64,000 nucleotides of DNA from Malaya genurostris (taxonomy: Eukaryota; Arthropoda; Insecta; Diptera; Culicidae), in NCBI RefSeq assembly GCF_030247185.1, contig NC_080572.1, positions 213,495,435 through 213,559,434 of the forward strand, in the 5' to 3' direction. The notes under the pieces were generated by a model, which did no database searches, was not told the DNA's origin, and saw only the letters and a list, made by a program, of their open reading frames with translations. Made by a program: the position numbers and the translations under genes. Each line of letters opens with the position of its first letter. Position 1 is the first letter of the stretch. Below are positions 32,456 to 43,509 of the stretch, piece after piece.

Positions 32456-32870
32456 TTCAAAATGGTTAAGTGCCCTAAGCGCAAACAGGGTAACTCGCAA
32501 TTTGTTTTAGATAAAACTAGATTTTGAGATATCGTGGCTTTCTAAGACGAAACAAGTAAACCACATATCTGTGAAAAATCGCATAAAAAAACTTACATTA
32601 ATAATCGTGCGAATGGATCCAAGCTTCGCATTTCAAAAGTAATTAAAATGAGGTTAGATTCCATGCTTAATATTTCTCTTTCAGGTTTCCAAATCTTCTG
32701 CATCATCGCAACTGCATAAGGGTAACATAGTTTTAAAGCTTTGAAAACCACATATGACTCAATGACACAATTTTCAAAACCGTAATCAGTTAAATTACAG
32801 TATTTTTAAAGAATGACTTAAATCGTGGCAAATATACCCAGCCTTATTCACAGGCAGGAAGAATTTCATG

Positions 32871-33295
32871 CACACCAACGAAATTTGAATTTTACATACG
32901 GTGTAATTCATAAAGGCCTAATTTGTCTAATGACGGAAAAGTTCATTTGTATCAACTTAATTTTATATCAACATGAATTCTACTGCTTTCGACTTGAATT
33001 CTACTTGCACTCGACTAGCTGGTGCGACTGTATAAATTTAGAAGCACCTTTTTCAGCCAAGCAGATGTGTGCTTCCGTGGCTCGGTCGATTAACGGACGT
33101 ACTTTGCAATTCAATGATTCTTGGTCCAAGTCACCACCACGGCTATCAGTATTTTTTTTATTTCAATCAGTTTCATGTCATGAAATTTCAGACACAATAT
33201 TAAATGTTCTTGCACGTCAAGTTGCGTGAACTACGACGTTCCATTTACGTGCATATAATAAGATGTAAAATCACAGTTTTTTTTTTGAATGTGTG
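32871..33295. mobile_element. MITE with tRNA-like core, copy 2
   Basis: Ends CACACC... (32871) and ...GTGTG (33295) are inverted, with inner matches around ATTTTACAT. The core repeats that of copy 1: A box TGGCTCGGTCG (33078-33088) and B-like box GGTCCAAGTC (33123-33132), one mismatch each from copy 1. The right third, 'TAAGATGTAAAATCACA', is nearly identical to 7751-7767. Confidence 0.65.
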
Positions 33296-33860
33296 GAGTT
33301 ACACGATGTTTTCCAAGTGTAGCAGATATTAATTTTCTTTTGAAAGCTTCTGTTTCGAACTCGTGCAGTTTTATAGTAAAAGCTCGTACGTATTTTTTCG
33401 TTCAGTTCGATTTCGCTGTGAAAGCTATACATGCGCTTGGGATAAAAGCTCTCTATGCTGATGATAATACAAAACTTTATTTCTGAGAGGTGTTTAATTC
33501 AATGCAATACATTCAAAACTTTCATTCAGTACTTCTCGTGGAAATCAAATTGTAGACAAACAAACTTTCTCATCGATATTTACTAAAACAGCTTATTAAT
33601 GTAGTTCATTTTTGCATTTCGGCATACCCAAAGCTTGATTGGTTTCAAAATTATACCCGCTTGCTAACACTGCACCGCATGTTATTGCTGTTAATTCTTG
33701 TGACCTTGCTCACCCTATTTCTACATTTTCCATCTGAACAGCCACTGCTAATTAAATGACTACTTAAATTGTACGTGATACGGAGATGTAATGTCCTTAG
33801 TTAAGAAAAGAATTAATGAAGGTCGTTCATAAACAATGTAAATTCAAGTTCGTCCGCTAA
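33296..33860. other. Anonymous stretch
   Basis: No gene, RNA or TE boundary recognised. Confidence 0.35.
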
Positions 33861-33861
33861 T

Positions 33862-33940
33862 CGGTTTATGTTGAACTGCTGAGTCACGTTAGCAGTTCAA
33901 TATAAACGGTTAACGGTTCATGGGTCGAAGACGAAACGTA
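33862..33940. repeat. Hairpin-containing repeat, copy 2
   Basis: Arms at 33862-33880 and 33891-33909 pair across 19 bp with two mismatches around a 10-base loop, and are followed by 'GGGTCGAAGACGAAACGTAA', matching the tail of copy 1. Confidence 0.55.
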
Positions 33941-34285
33941 ATTACAAAATGCAAAACTAGTCGCGTAATCGTTTTGTGCAGTATTTTTGAACGCTTATAA
34001 CTCAGTTATTTGTTGATGGATTTATATAATTTAACAACTAATTGAGCGTTTACATCTCGGTGATTTGTTGGTGGATTTGCCACATTGAACTTGATTCGAA
34101 AGCATTACAGAAACCAACTCCACCGGACTTTTCCCTGCTACAAATAAACAAACAAATTACTCTAATATTGTACGCTTAAAATTGATTGATTTGTCGACGG
34201 GGTCGTGTGCATACAGGAATCTCCATTTACGAGCGAAATGATTGCTCGCTAATGGATTCAGTTCAAAGTTGGGCTATGAAGAAAT

Positions 34286-34453
34286 CAGAAACGAAAAAAA
34301 TAAAAGAAATATTATGGAGCTGTTGATCCTGTAGATTACATCGTGAGATAGAGGTTTTGAGAGTTACGTGATGGTCAACACTACTCCACTGTCGATAAAG
34401 CATGCAGAGGCAGACTCTACGAAGCAGAACAGAATCAAAACCACATAAAATGG
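34286..34453 (+). repeat. Long direct repeat, left copy
   Basis: About 165 bp, from 'CAGAAACGAAA' through 'TGTTGATCCTGTAGATTACA' to 'CACATAAAATGG', recurs at 37058-37211 with roughly 85% identity and the same orientation. The two copies bracket the minisatellite region. They are not obviously LTRs (no TG..CA ends). Confidence 0.7.
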
Positions 34454-34502
34454 GGATTGAAATCGGGGTTAAATAAATGACGGTAATCATAATGCATAAA
34501 CT

Positions 34503-35397
34503 GAGCTGAGCTAAGCTGAGCTGAAGTACATCGCCCGTAGTTGCACTTCGTGATTGACCAAATCAGTGGAAATGTACAATGAACCAAGAAAATGAATTGG
34601 AGAAGCAAATCATTTTCACTGTACATACCCACTCACTCCTAACTTTTTATTAAATGATTAATAACGACGCTGGCTACGACCAAAGGCTGTGCTACTGAGG
34701 GAAAGGATGGAATGTTAGTCCGATACTCGTTGTTTCTAGAGACCGCGGGTACCACTGTATCTCCACGAGCATCACGGGATAGGAGATTGGTTAGTAGGGA
34801 GGGAAAGAGATCCGGATGTGTTTTGGTAAACAATATGATCTCAACAAAACCTGATTTTCGATACTCAGAAGAAATATAATAAGTAAGAAAAATATAAAAT
34901 ATCTCCAAGGAACGATCTCACCAGTATCCCTTTTCTCCCACTCACTCTGCTGTCAATAACGAAAGATGAAACAAGACCACCGAAAGAATAAATTAAAAAC
35001 ACTCGCGAATGGGTCCGCTGCAGACCAACCCTAGACCTTCAGCCTGAATGACACGATCGACTTGTAAACTTTCACACATTCCATAGAAATCCGACAACAC
35101 CGACAATGACATGCAGACGGCGCTTCGATCGGTTAACAGGTTAACATCGTTGAATTTTCTGGCGGTAAATTCTCAGTTTCCACTTGAGCATCTTTAGTTT
35201 CGCGGATCAATATTATTCAATAAATAGCACTCTCACTACTAAACACACACTTGCTACACCTGCACTATCACTCAAACTAACTATTTCAACTTAATTTTTA
35301 ACTTTACGGATCAAACAACACATTGAATTTATACTTTTTTGAGAGCAGCACCAGGACACCGCATCGCTCTCGCAGTGATGCCAACTCTCCCTCTGCT
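34503..35397 (-). mobile_element. Insertion bounded by 25-bp direct repeats
   Basis: Identical 25-bp repeats starting TGACGGTAATC lie at 34478-34502 and 35397-35421. The block between, read on the minus strand, starts with a 'CAGAGGGAGAGTTGGCATCA' segment resembling an initiator region of a LINE or retroelement, contains a 90-codon frame (34908-34639) with 'SVAQPLVVASVVINH', and ends in a CAGCTCAGCTTAGCTCAGCT array. The long target duplication and terminal short repeats suggest a non-LTR retroposon, but I cannot name the family. Confidence 0.45.
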
Positions 35398-35724
35398 GAC
35401 GGTAATCATAATGCATAAACTACATAAAAAGTAGATAATTTTGGAAACTAAATGCGTTACGAAGTTTTATGAGGCCTATCTGAGTCAACGTTTGAGTAAA
35501 GGTACTATGGATTTTTTTTTGTTTCGATTATAGAGATTTTATCCTATGTGCGAGGTTTGGAATCGAACCCAGGCGGGTTGCTTTAAAAACATCGACTTAC
35601 CCTTCACGCTTTACCGTCCCCAATACGGAAGAATGTTCCTTTGGACGAAGAGTTTCAATCGATATTATCGTGAGATGGGAAGAGTTACGTCTAATTAAAG
35701 AAGCTTCTTACGGTAAACGAGTTA

Positions 35725-36920
35725 CGACGCGTTACTTTTAAAAAGTTATAAGTATTACGAAGTATTATACACTAAGGTTTTTTTATGCGGTTTCTTTTTA
35801 TGCGATTTTTTTATGCGAATTTTCAGAGTTATGTGGTTTTTTTATGCGAATTTTCAGAGTTATGCTGTTTTTTTTATGCGATGTTTCAGTGTTATGCGGT
35901 TTTTTTCATGCGAAGTTTTTAATATTCAGAGTTATGGTTTTTTTTATGCGAATTTTCAGAGTTATGCGGTTTTTTATGAGGTACGTAAACTCGCATAAAA
36001 AAAACTTCAGTGTATAAGTCGCTCTTTTGAAAGTTAAAGGTGTTACGAAGCGTTACGAAGTGTTACGAAGCGTTACGAAGCGTTACGAAGCGTTACTTTT
36101 TTGTAAGTTATAGACTTTACAAAGCGTTACATGCATTATTTTTTTATAAGTTACAGGCGTACGAAGCGTTACATGAGTTACTTTTCTGTAAGTTATTAAG
36201 AAACGTTACTTTTTAATAAGTTGCAGGCGTTACGAAGTATTACACGCGTTACTTTTTTGTGAGTTATTGGCATGATGAAGTGTTACATGCGTATTTTTTT
36301 GTAAGTTATAAACTTTACGAAGTGTTACATGCGTTACATTTTGTAAGTTATAGGCGTTACGAAGCGTTACATGCGTTACTTTTTGTGAACCATTGGCGTT
36401 ACGAAGCGTTACATGCATTACTTTTTTATAAGTTACAGGCGTCACGAAGCGTTACATGCGTTACTTTTTTGTAAGTTATAAACGTTACGAAGCGTTATAT
36501 GTGTTACTTCTATGTGAGTTGTAGGCTTTACGAAGCGTTACATGCGTTACTTTTTTGTAAGTTATAGGCGCTACGTAGCGTTGCATATGTTACTTTTTTG
36601 CAAGTTATAGGCATTACGAAGTGTTACATGCGCTACTTTTTAGTAAGTTGCAAACGTTACGAGGCGTTACATTTATTAAGTAACAGGTGTTACGAAGTAT
36701 TGCCTATTTATAAGTTACAGTCATCACGAAGCGTTACATGCGTTACTTTTTTGAAAGTTACAGGTGTTACGAAGCGTTACAGGCGTTACTTTTTTGTAAG
36801 TTATAGGCGTTACGAAGCGTTAGATGCGTTACTTGCTTGTAAATCATAGACGTTAAGAAGCGTTACATGCGTCACTTTTTTGTATATTCTAGGCGTTACG
36901 AATTGTTACATGAATATTAT
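35725..36920. repeat. 43-bp minisatellite, about 20 copies
   Basis: Unit about 43 bp, with core 'GCGTTACGAAGCGTTACATG' followed by 'CGTTACTTTTTTGTAAGTTA'. The block runs from about 35725 to 36920, interrupted by a TA-flanked element at 35770-36012. Units vary by substitution and by one or two bases in length, so any reading frame drifts; open frames on both strands (for example 36230-36445 minus) are by-products. Confidence 0.9.
35770..36012. mobile_element. TA-flanked MITE built of about 31-bp tandem units
   Basis: TA (35768-35769; 36013-36014) flanks inverted ends CACTAAGGTTTTTTTATGCG and, on the right, CACTGAAGTTTTTTTTATGC as read inward. The 243-bp interior is a tandem array of TTATGCGGTTTTTTTATGCG-type units with AATTTTCAGAG spacers. 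It sits inside the minisatellite, which resumes on both sides. TA target and ends suggest a pogo/Tc1-type non-autonomous element. Confidence 0.8.
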
Positions 36921-37057
36921 TTAAGTGAGAGTATTCAGTAAATTGAAATGTTATTTCTCATGATTAATATTTTAAACGTTACCGACAGCCACGCACTCAA
37001 GGAAGGGGAGGGGAAGGGGAAGGGCCAAGGGTCCCTGGTCCCTCATGAAATTAAAAA

Positions 37058-37211
37058 CAGAAACGAAACAAAGTTTAAGAAATATTATGGGACTGTTGAT
37101 CCTGTAGATTACACCGTGAGATAAAGGTTTTGAGAATTACGTGATGGTCAAAACTCCACTGCCGATAAAGCACGCAGCGGAAGATCCATAGAGTTAAAAT
37201 CACATAAAAGG
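37058..37211 (+). repeat. Long direct repeat, right copy
   Basis: Matches 34286-34453 in the same orientation, including 'TGTTGATCCTGTAGATTACA' and 'ACGTGATGGTCAA'. It is preceded by a G-rich tract at 37005-37024. Confidence 0.7.
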
Positions 37212-37429
37212 ACTTACGCAAGCGCACTTCGAGTACATGTTTGGTTGCATCCATTGTTATGCGCCAGAGAACAGAATGAATACCCGAAAATAGACTGAAG
37301 TCAGCACGAGTGTTTCGAAGCGGTTCGAGTGCCTCAAAGGGAGGGAAAGATCACAATTTCGATTTTCTGGGATCGGCATAGTATACTTTTGGAGGACTAC
37401 CTCAAATCAGAAAAAAGTCAGTATTAGCA

Positions 37430-37740
37430 TGCATTAATGAAACGATTGAAGACCGAAATCGCTATGAAATGGTCTTACGTGAAGCACATAACGTTGATTT
37501 ATCTCTGAGAAATTTCTGTGAGTTTCGTTTGAGAATTTCAGACCACTACACCCGGAACCTGAATCCGAGACCAGTATAGCCAAAGTAAATTTGTATGACC
37601 GGCTACTAACGTGTTTTCCGTTCTCCACGAAGCGGCTGTGCTACTCTAAGCAGTGAATTGTCGTCATTTAAAGGAGGAATGTAAATGATCTCAGAATATA
37701 TGGCATCATCAAAAGTCTTGTGGATTGTTGTGCTATAAAA
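37430..37740 (-). repeat. R repeat fragment, reverse orientation
   Basis: 'CCCGGAACCTGAATCCGAGA' followed by 'CCAGTATAGCCAAAGTAAAT' and 'TGTCGTCATTTAAAGGAGGA' are the reverse complements of R landmarks ('GGCTATACTGG', 'CATTTAAAGTGACGA'). Confidence 0.5.
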
Positions 37741-37744
37741 ATAA

Positions 37745-38875
37745 AAAATATTTGAATTGTCTTAGACATGTATCACGGGAATAACATGACAGTAAAATGA
37801 AAAGAAATGTAATACAATAACCTTCTCTCGGGCACAGTAACAAATTTTATTTGAATACTCCATAACGACAGTTCCAGTGAAAAAGTTTAAAGTGTCTGTT
37901 AAAAACGCCGGTAGAAGGCACACGTAGAATTAGGTACATTAGAAATCTACAGCAACATAATTTTTTTATTTGAGAACCCCTCCCGAAAAGAAATCCTGGG
38001 TACGGGCCTGGAAAGATGCCAGTTCACTCTATACCTCTTGTGGATTTCAAGGGGGGGGATTACATGATCCAACTCATAATCGATTCGATGTAACTCAAAA
38101 GTATCACTTAAGTGAACAATATTGCACTATTGATCAAAACTAAACTACTCCTGTTCGATCAACATAAATGCAAAATTTATAAATTTACTTACGAATTTCC
38201 GTGTTTATATGATACAGATAAAAAAAAACGGATTTTTTCGCACATCTACGGATTCTTTTTTTTTCCAAACGTTTACAGTGAACTTCTGAAATACTATGGA
38301 TTTTACATTATTTCTTCACACACATATAAGGATTATATTTCCAGATTTCACTGATGATTGAAGACTTTTTAGAATTCAATATAGGTTCGCAGGGTTTGTT
38401 GATTTTCCTCCGAATAGTTGAACTAAAGACATTTCAGGGATGGGTTCGACAAGCAGGTTTCAAGATGTTAGGAACTTTTATGATTTTGACTTTTCAATTG
38501 AAGTCTAATTTCAAATTAAAATACATTGATAAGTGAGTTTGTAAATTGATTTTTTTATGTCACGTTTAACGATCGTGTCTAATTTTTTTTTCCGAAGCAG
38601 CAAAATGGAACTCTAAAGCTGCAATCAATTATTATATTCACCGGAAAGCCGAAGAATATTTCATAGAGAATGCAAATTATTAACTATCGGCACTTTTGCG
38701 CACCATTCATCGCTAAAGTGAATATGCTGGATTCGTTTTTAATGTCCGGACTCGCTTCCCAGGGGGGTTTCAATTGAGACTTACTCTTGGAGATAAACTA
38801 ATTGTATCCTCCAACTCGCATATAACGCAAAGCGAGTTACTTCCATTAATTCAATTTATTTCGTAGAGATGGGCA
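37745..38875. other. Anonymous stretch
   Basis: No gene recognised. A G9 run occurs at about 38050. Open frames at 38112-38354 and 38354-38536 (+) are short and AT-rich, without motifs. Confidence 0.35.
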
Positions 38876-38879
38876 TGCC

Positions 38880-39055
38880 TTAACCAGAAAACAATTTTAT
38901 TTCGTACAGACCTGTTTCAGATTTTAGGTTACGCTAGTTGATGCCCAAACTAACTTTCTTGTTTTCTGTCAACAAACAAACACTAGTGTTTTGAAGAATA
39001 CGTAAGTGCATGAATATGAGTTTAATGAGAAAGGTGGAATAAAGCAGGTTTGCAC
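38880..39055 (+). repeat. R repeat, 3' fragment
   Basis: 'TTACGCTAGTTGATGCCCAA' followed by 'TTAATGAGAAAGGTGGAATA' and 'AAGCAGG' correspond to the R 3' end signature, in shortened form. Confidence 0.4.
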
Positions 39056-39059
39056 ATGA

Positions 39060-39885
39060 TATGCAAAAAATAAGTAAAAACCGACTTTTGTACCGAACCG
39101 TTAGCCATTAATGTTTGGTGTTGGTGTCTCTGCCAGCTATTATATCAAAATCAGTCGTTATCCAACAAATTGTAAGATTACATCGGTTCCCACTTGAGCC
39201 GGTGTTTACCGGCGTAATACAAGTTGCATGGCCAAAAGAGTCTGCTAACATAACGGTTCCTTGTTCAGTAATTGATTAACTATTCTTTGGAATTGATAAC
39301 ATTGCTACTACTAAGAAACAGACAGTCTTCGCGGAATCCAGTTCAAAGCACCGAGCTCGAACGAGACTCTGCTGAACAATGAAATCATTTTTTAACACGG
39401 AATACTATAGCCAGTCGCAGGTCATTTTTTCTTCTAAATTGATTCGAGCAAGGATCTTAGTTTTCTGTCAGATCAAAAGGTGTTCCCTTTCAGCCCCAAG
39501 ACACCGCATTTTAATTACAGTATGAATTATAAATTACATCATTACGCCACACTGCCTAGTGGAGGTGCTACATGCATTAGGCTGCCACTACCGGCTTCCA
39601 TTCTATGTGTGATGCTGTGGTCTGTGGTTTTGTGAGCTGCCTGCTCTTACGGACAGTGTTATGTTATTCATTTTGCATTCCGGCTCCGATTCGAAATGTG
39701 GCTAGATGTAACTAAAATATGAAATGTCTCGTCTGCCGGATGAGGTCATGTTGTGAAGCGAGGCTAAGGAACTGTACGACATTTACTTCAAGCTGTACTG
39801 CTTGAAAGAACAACAATATCATAAGATAATACATTATTATGAAGTTAAAACTGGTTTTAATACACCTAAAGCTTGCTTCAGATAG
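39060..39885. other. Anonymous stretch
   Basis: No gene, RNA or TE boundary recognised. Confidence 0.35.
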
Positions 39886-39888
39886 AAT

Positions 39889-40940
39889 TGGAACAAAGAC
39901 AATTGCCTGTATTTCAGTTATTTATTATTGAATTCAAGATCTTTTTTTATACAAATGTAGCGTTTTCTTCATACTTTTAAGAAAAAATACGAATAAAATC
40001 ATTCGCAACGGTTTCGAAGGAATCCTCGAATTTTTCCTGTAACACGGCTCATTAGACGGCGCACACCTTCTTCGTCCATCGTTTCAGCTATCTTATTTCA
40101 CCAGGTCGTCATCTGATATATGTCTTTGACAACCTTTTTCTTTGCCTTGAGTCTCCTCTTCATAATTGCCCAGTGTTTCTCAATAGGGCGGAACTGGGGC
40201 AGTTGGGTGGGTGAGGGTTTTTCGGAACACACTGGACCCCTTTCTCTGCATACCATTCTTGAACGACTTTGCTGTAATGACAGCTTGCCAAATCTGGCCA
40301 AAACATTACGGAATGGTCGTGGGTTCGAATGAACGGCAAAATTCGTTTTTGGAGATACTTTTTGGTATAGTTCAGATGTCATTGTCTTATTTGTAACGAA
40401 AACTTTCGTTTTTTGCCACAGCTGCAAATGCCCTACCAAATCATAAATTTTCTTGCAAATTTGTTGGCAAAAACAAATTTAAATTTGGCTGGAACATCCC
40501 CCCGAGCCGTTGCCAAGTAAAATTTTTGACCTGGGATTTGCCCGAAGTCAGCCTTGACTGTTCGATAGCTCGATACGACTTGATTCCTTCCCGGAGTCGA
40601 GTTCTCCTCACGGTACTATGGGCAGCACCCAATTTTCTGGCCAAATCACGGTCCGACAGATTAGGATTCCTCTTAATGGTCTACAAAATCACACCACGCA
40701 GTTTCCGGTCGACAGTTCCACTCCGACGATTGGCTTAAGGCTTCCGAATCGTCGTCAATGTTTCCTTATACCGTTTGATAACGCGCCATACGGTATTTCT
40801 GGGCAATTTAAGCAGTTTAGCTAGCCTAGATGAAAACCACAAATGATTTTCCAAATAACTGTGCACATTTTTTTCCTTCTTTCGCCTTCCATGTTGATTG
40901 TTTACAAAGTACAGTCGATTTGCGGAATGTCAAAAATCAT
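39889..40940 (-). mobile_element. ITmD37E-type transposon, subfamily 2 copy 3
   Basis: Shares 'TGGAACAAAGACAATTGCCT' (39889) through '...CAAGATCTTTTT' with 61046-61102, and from 'ATACAAATGTAGCGTTTTC' onward with 62931 and following. The transposase lies on the minus strand (about 40892 to 39998), and the upstream 45 bp (40893-40937) match the end of the window. I could not identify the far terminus or a target duplication. Confidence 0.75.
39998..40892 (-). pseudogene. ITmD37E transposase, copy 3, internally deleted
   Basis: ATG at 40892-40890. Upstream pieces include 'VWRVIKRYKETLTTIRKP'-type sequence and a 'SDRDLARKLGAAHSTVRRTR' helix-turn-helix region. Compared with copy 4, about 115 bp coding for the stretch up to the first catalytic aspartate are missing near 40555. 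The later part shows 'LPQFRPIEKHWAIMKRRL' with the third catalytic glutamate, but frame changes remove the second-aspartate motif from the same frame. The reading ends 'RGFLRNRCE' near 39998. Dead. Confidence 0.75.
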
Positions 40941-41329
40941 ACGTGAATCTGACAAAATTCCCGACAACTGGGGCGCCAAGAACATCCAAATCCGTCTACC
41001 AGGAGCGCCACAATATGAGCAAAAGTTTGTTCCATTTCTAAATGAAGCAAGCTTTAGTAGTGTAATGGTCCTAAATCGGAAGCCAGATAAAAATAAAAAT
41101 CAATGGAAACTGATGGAAGTTTGCAAACATAGGTTTAGTTGTATCCGATAAAATGAAATGAGTTTTGTTTTGATTTTTGTTTGTATTATTTCCGGTGATG
41201 TACTCGAAATCAAATTTGTAGGCCATTAAATGGCAAAACCTGCAAAATTGCAACACTTTCTTCGAAGTATATCCTTTTACCGCATGAGAAAATTGATGAA
41301 ATTAAAAAAAACTAGTTCAGAGTGCTACG

Positions 41330-41650
41330 TTGACATGTGCAGAATTTTGTCATAATCTGTCAAATGGTCATCAAAATGGCTTCCAATCAAGAAACGCTTC
41401 GACATAAAATAGAGAGGCGACCTAGGAAAATCTCGGACAGGTGGACAATGAAGCGGGAATGGTGTCTGCAAGGCAAGGAAGGCACCTAATTGAACAAATG
41501 ATGGCCAAATCTCGAGTCAAAAAGACGTACTTTTAAGCGGACGTCAGCAGCTCCCCCGTTCAGGAGCTTTTTAACCTACAAGTCCAGGCTGGATGTTCCG
41601 GCAGAAGAAAATTGACGCGAAATCTGATATTGCGATCGTCGTCTTAAAAA
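41330..41650 (+). pseudogene. Possible N-terminal relic of a Tc1/mariner-type transposase
   Basis: The plus strand reads 'MASNQETLRHKIERRPRK' from an ATG near 41380. This recalls the N-terminus of a Tc1/mariner group common in insects, but the continuation is broken and no catalytic motif is found. Weak. Confidence 0.25.
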
Positions 41651-41655
41651 ATCTG

Positions 41656-42480
41656 TTCTAATCCACCTAGAGTTGTAATAATGTCTTTCTCCTATAATTC
41701 ATATTTTCATTAATATTACTGAAATTAAAGTCTTGGCATTACATTCCTTTTTGGAATTTGGCCTTTATGTTTCAACGAACTTCGCAGCCGATTCTTAGTG
41801 TACAGAATCATTGCATGGCTAGTACTATGGATCCAACTGACACTAAGAATCCTTTCAAGTCGGGGCTCGAACATACGACAACTGGCTTGCAAGACTAGCG
41901 CCCTATGCATTGAACCGCCAACCCGGGCATATTATATTACTAGGGGATCCTCAAAAAACTTTTCTTTGAAAATTGAATAAGAATATGAAAGTTTGTTTGG
42001 GCATATACTAGCATAAACTTTACAATTTTGAACTGTTTTGACCCAAATTAACGGAATTCTTCTTTTTTATTCCTTTTTCACTCTAAATTGCGGCCTAAAT
42101 TTTAAACACATCCCTGTTGTGCCGGTACCAGACGAAAGATCCAAACAAAAGTCAGAAGCAGTCTATTTTTATAGACCCAGCTGTATCTGGAAAAATGAAA
42201 AAAGTTCCATTTTTTGAATTTTCGTCCACAATTTTCGGAACTATCGGAGCCGGGAGCTGGGAGTTGGTATAGTTGAAATCGGTTTGTTTGGCCAACAACT
42301 AGCATAACTTATGAATTGAAATAGTTTTGAACCAAATTTTGAAGAATTTTTAAGTTTTTTGAATTTTGGTCTTAATGATCGGTTGCAATTTCTAATACAG
42401 TACCCTGTATTTTCGCAACCGAAAGCTGGATCTGGACGAAATTCTACACCAAATTTAGTTTATTTTGGGAAGCAGGGAAA
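41656..42480 (-). repeat. R repeat, reverse orientation, with SINE inside
   Basis: Starts with the reverse of the R end signature ('TAATCCACCTAGAGTTGTAA', 41658) and continues, after a SINE at 41700-41940, with 'CGGAACTATCGGAGCCGGGA' and 'GTTGGTATAGTTGAAATCGG', reverse-oriented R phrases. Confidence 0.6.
41700..41940 (-). repeat. tRNA-derived SINE, best copy
   Basis: On the minus strand the head 'GGTTCAATGCATAGGGCGCT' leads into a B box GTTCGAGCCC (plus 41863-41872), then the body 'AGGATTCTTAGTGTCAGT' and 'TGATTCTGTACACTAAGAAT' (which can fold back), 'CGGCTGCGAAGTTCGTTGAA' and the tail 'GGAATGTAATGCCAAGACTT'. Transcribed by pol III and mobilised by a LINE in living families. Related copies: 11184-11330, 49640-49880, 57667-57850. 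Confidence 0.75.
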
Positions 42481-42484
42481 AGCC

Positions 42485-42640
42485 CGATGGAGATGAAATA
42501 TAGCAGTCTCTCTCTCCAGCAGGCATATAACCTCCTCATCTTTTGTATCAACAGATTACAATGATCCAACAGATACATTTACGTTTAAAACTAACAATTA
42601 AAACTAACAATTAAAACTAACATTTAAAGCTAAACTACTG
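42485..42640 (-). repeat. LINE 3' segment shared with 58330-58400, plus short tandem
   Basis: 'CTCCAGCAGGCATATAACCT' and 'CTTTTGTATCAACAGATTAC' recur, diverged, at about 58355-58400. An ATTAAAACTAACA tandem (about 42590-42620) lies beside it. Position just downstream (minus strand) of an RT fragment suggests a LINE 3' UTR. Confidence 0.4.
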
Positions 42641-43273
42641 TACCTGTAGAAGAGATTGCATGGATTGCATGATAAAAGATGTGTAAGTTACTAGGTTAGT
42701 AGATGTTGACCGTTTATACATAAATCCGTGTTGATTTTTAGATATATAGTCGCTGCACTTATGAGTTATGAAGTCGAGAACAATGATTTCAAGAACTTGG
42801 AAACAGCACATAGGGAGGTTATTCCACGGTAATTTGTAATATCGGATTTGTTGCCTTTCTTAAAAATCGGGAACATATAAGACTTTTTCCAGAGGTCAGG
42901 AAATGTTCCCAACTGAAGGGACATGTTGAACAGCAAAGTCAGTGGTGAGACGAGGCTATCCAAGCACTTTTTTAGTACTATTGAAGAAATACCATCAGGT
43001 CCTGCGTTTGTAGAGCTTTTTAATTTAAAGCATGCCTTACTTATTATAGTCGGTGTAACAGTAGGGTGTCGTCCAACAGGGGAACGAGGAGGAACGTTGT
43101 TTATCGCAAATGAAAAGTATGTTTCTGGAAATATACTTTTCATTTGAATCTGAGTTTACGAAGATCAGTTTAGCCGTTTCTGAGAAATTGGAGTGATTGC
43201 TGGTTTGGAGCACACAAGCATTTGTCCAGTACTCCCGGAACCAGGAATGATGATTCCATTTACCAAAAGTCAA
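42640..43273 (-). pseudogene. Jockey-type LINE reverse transcriptase fragment
   Basis: Minus frame 43143-42766 contains 'SSTNAGPDGISSIVLKKC' (RT motif 1-2), 'PLTLLFNMSLQLGTFPDLWK' and 'PIFKKGNKSDITNYRGITSL', classic for the Jockey clade. A frameshifted continuation to about 42640 gives 'KNQHGFMYKRSTSTNLVTYT' (the QHGF..RST motif). The catalytic YADD segment is absent. The upstream part (43273-43143) has broken linker sequence with an 'SDSNEKYISRNILF' duplication at the junction. Confidence 0.8.
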
Positions 43274-43500
43274 CGGTCGGAAATTCGGTAGGATTATACG
43301 GAATTGTAAGACCTTTCATTTGATGGGCGGTCTTTGAGATAATCGAGTACACTTTTTTTTTAGCTCATTGTGCAAATTTTACTCCGTAACTCTGGATCCG
43401 GAAGTCGGATCCATACGAAATTCAACAGCAGACTATGGGACTATAATGTCATAAACATGAATCTAAATTGAAGGAAGTCGATTTTAGTACTACTCCGAAT
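43270..43500 (-). repeat. R repeat fragment, reverse orientation
   Basis: 'AAGACCTTTCATTTGATGGG' and 'GATCCGGAAGTCGGATCCAT' are reverse complements of the R phrases for 'CAAATGAAAGGTCTT' and 'GATCCGACTTCCGGATC'. Confidence 0.6.
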
Positions 43501-43509
43501 TTTCTAGTA

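Noticed and set aside
36230..36474. Repetitive 71-codon frames on both strands, one reading 'VTHVTLRNAYNLQ' repeats
   Set aside because: They are by-products of the 43-bp minisatellite, whose unit length is not a multiple of three.
34286..37211. Direct repeats as LTRs of a retrovirus-like element
   Set aside because: No TG..CA ends, primer-binding site or polypurine tract and no gag/pol sequence between them.
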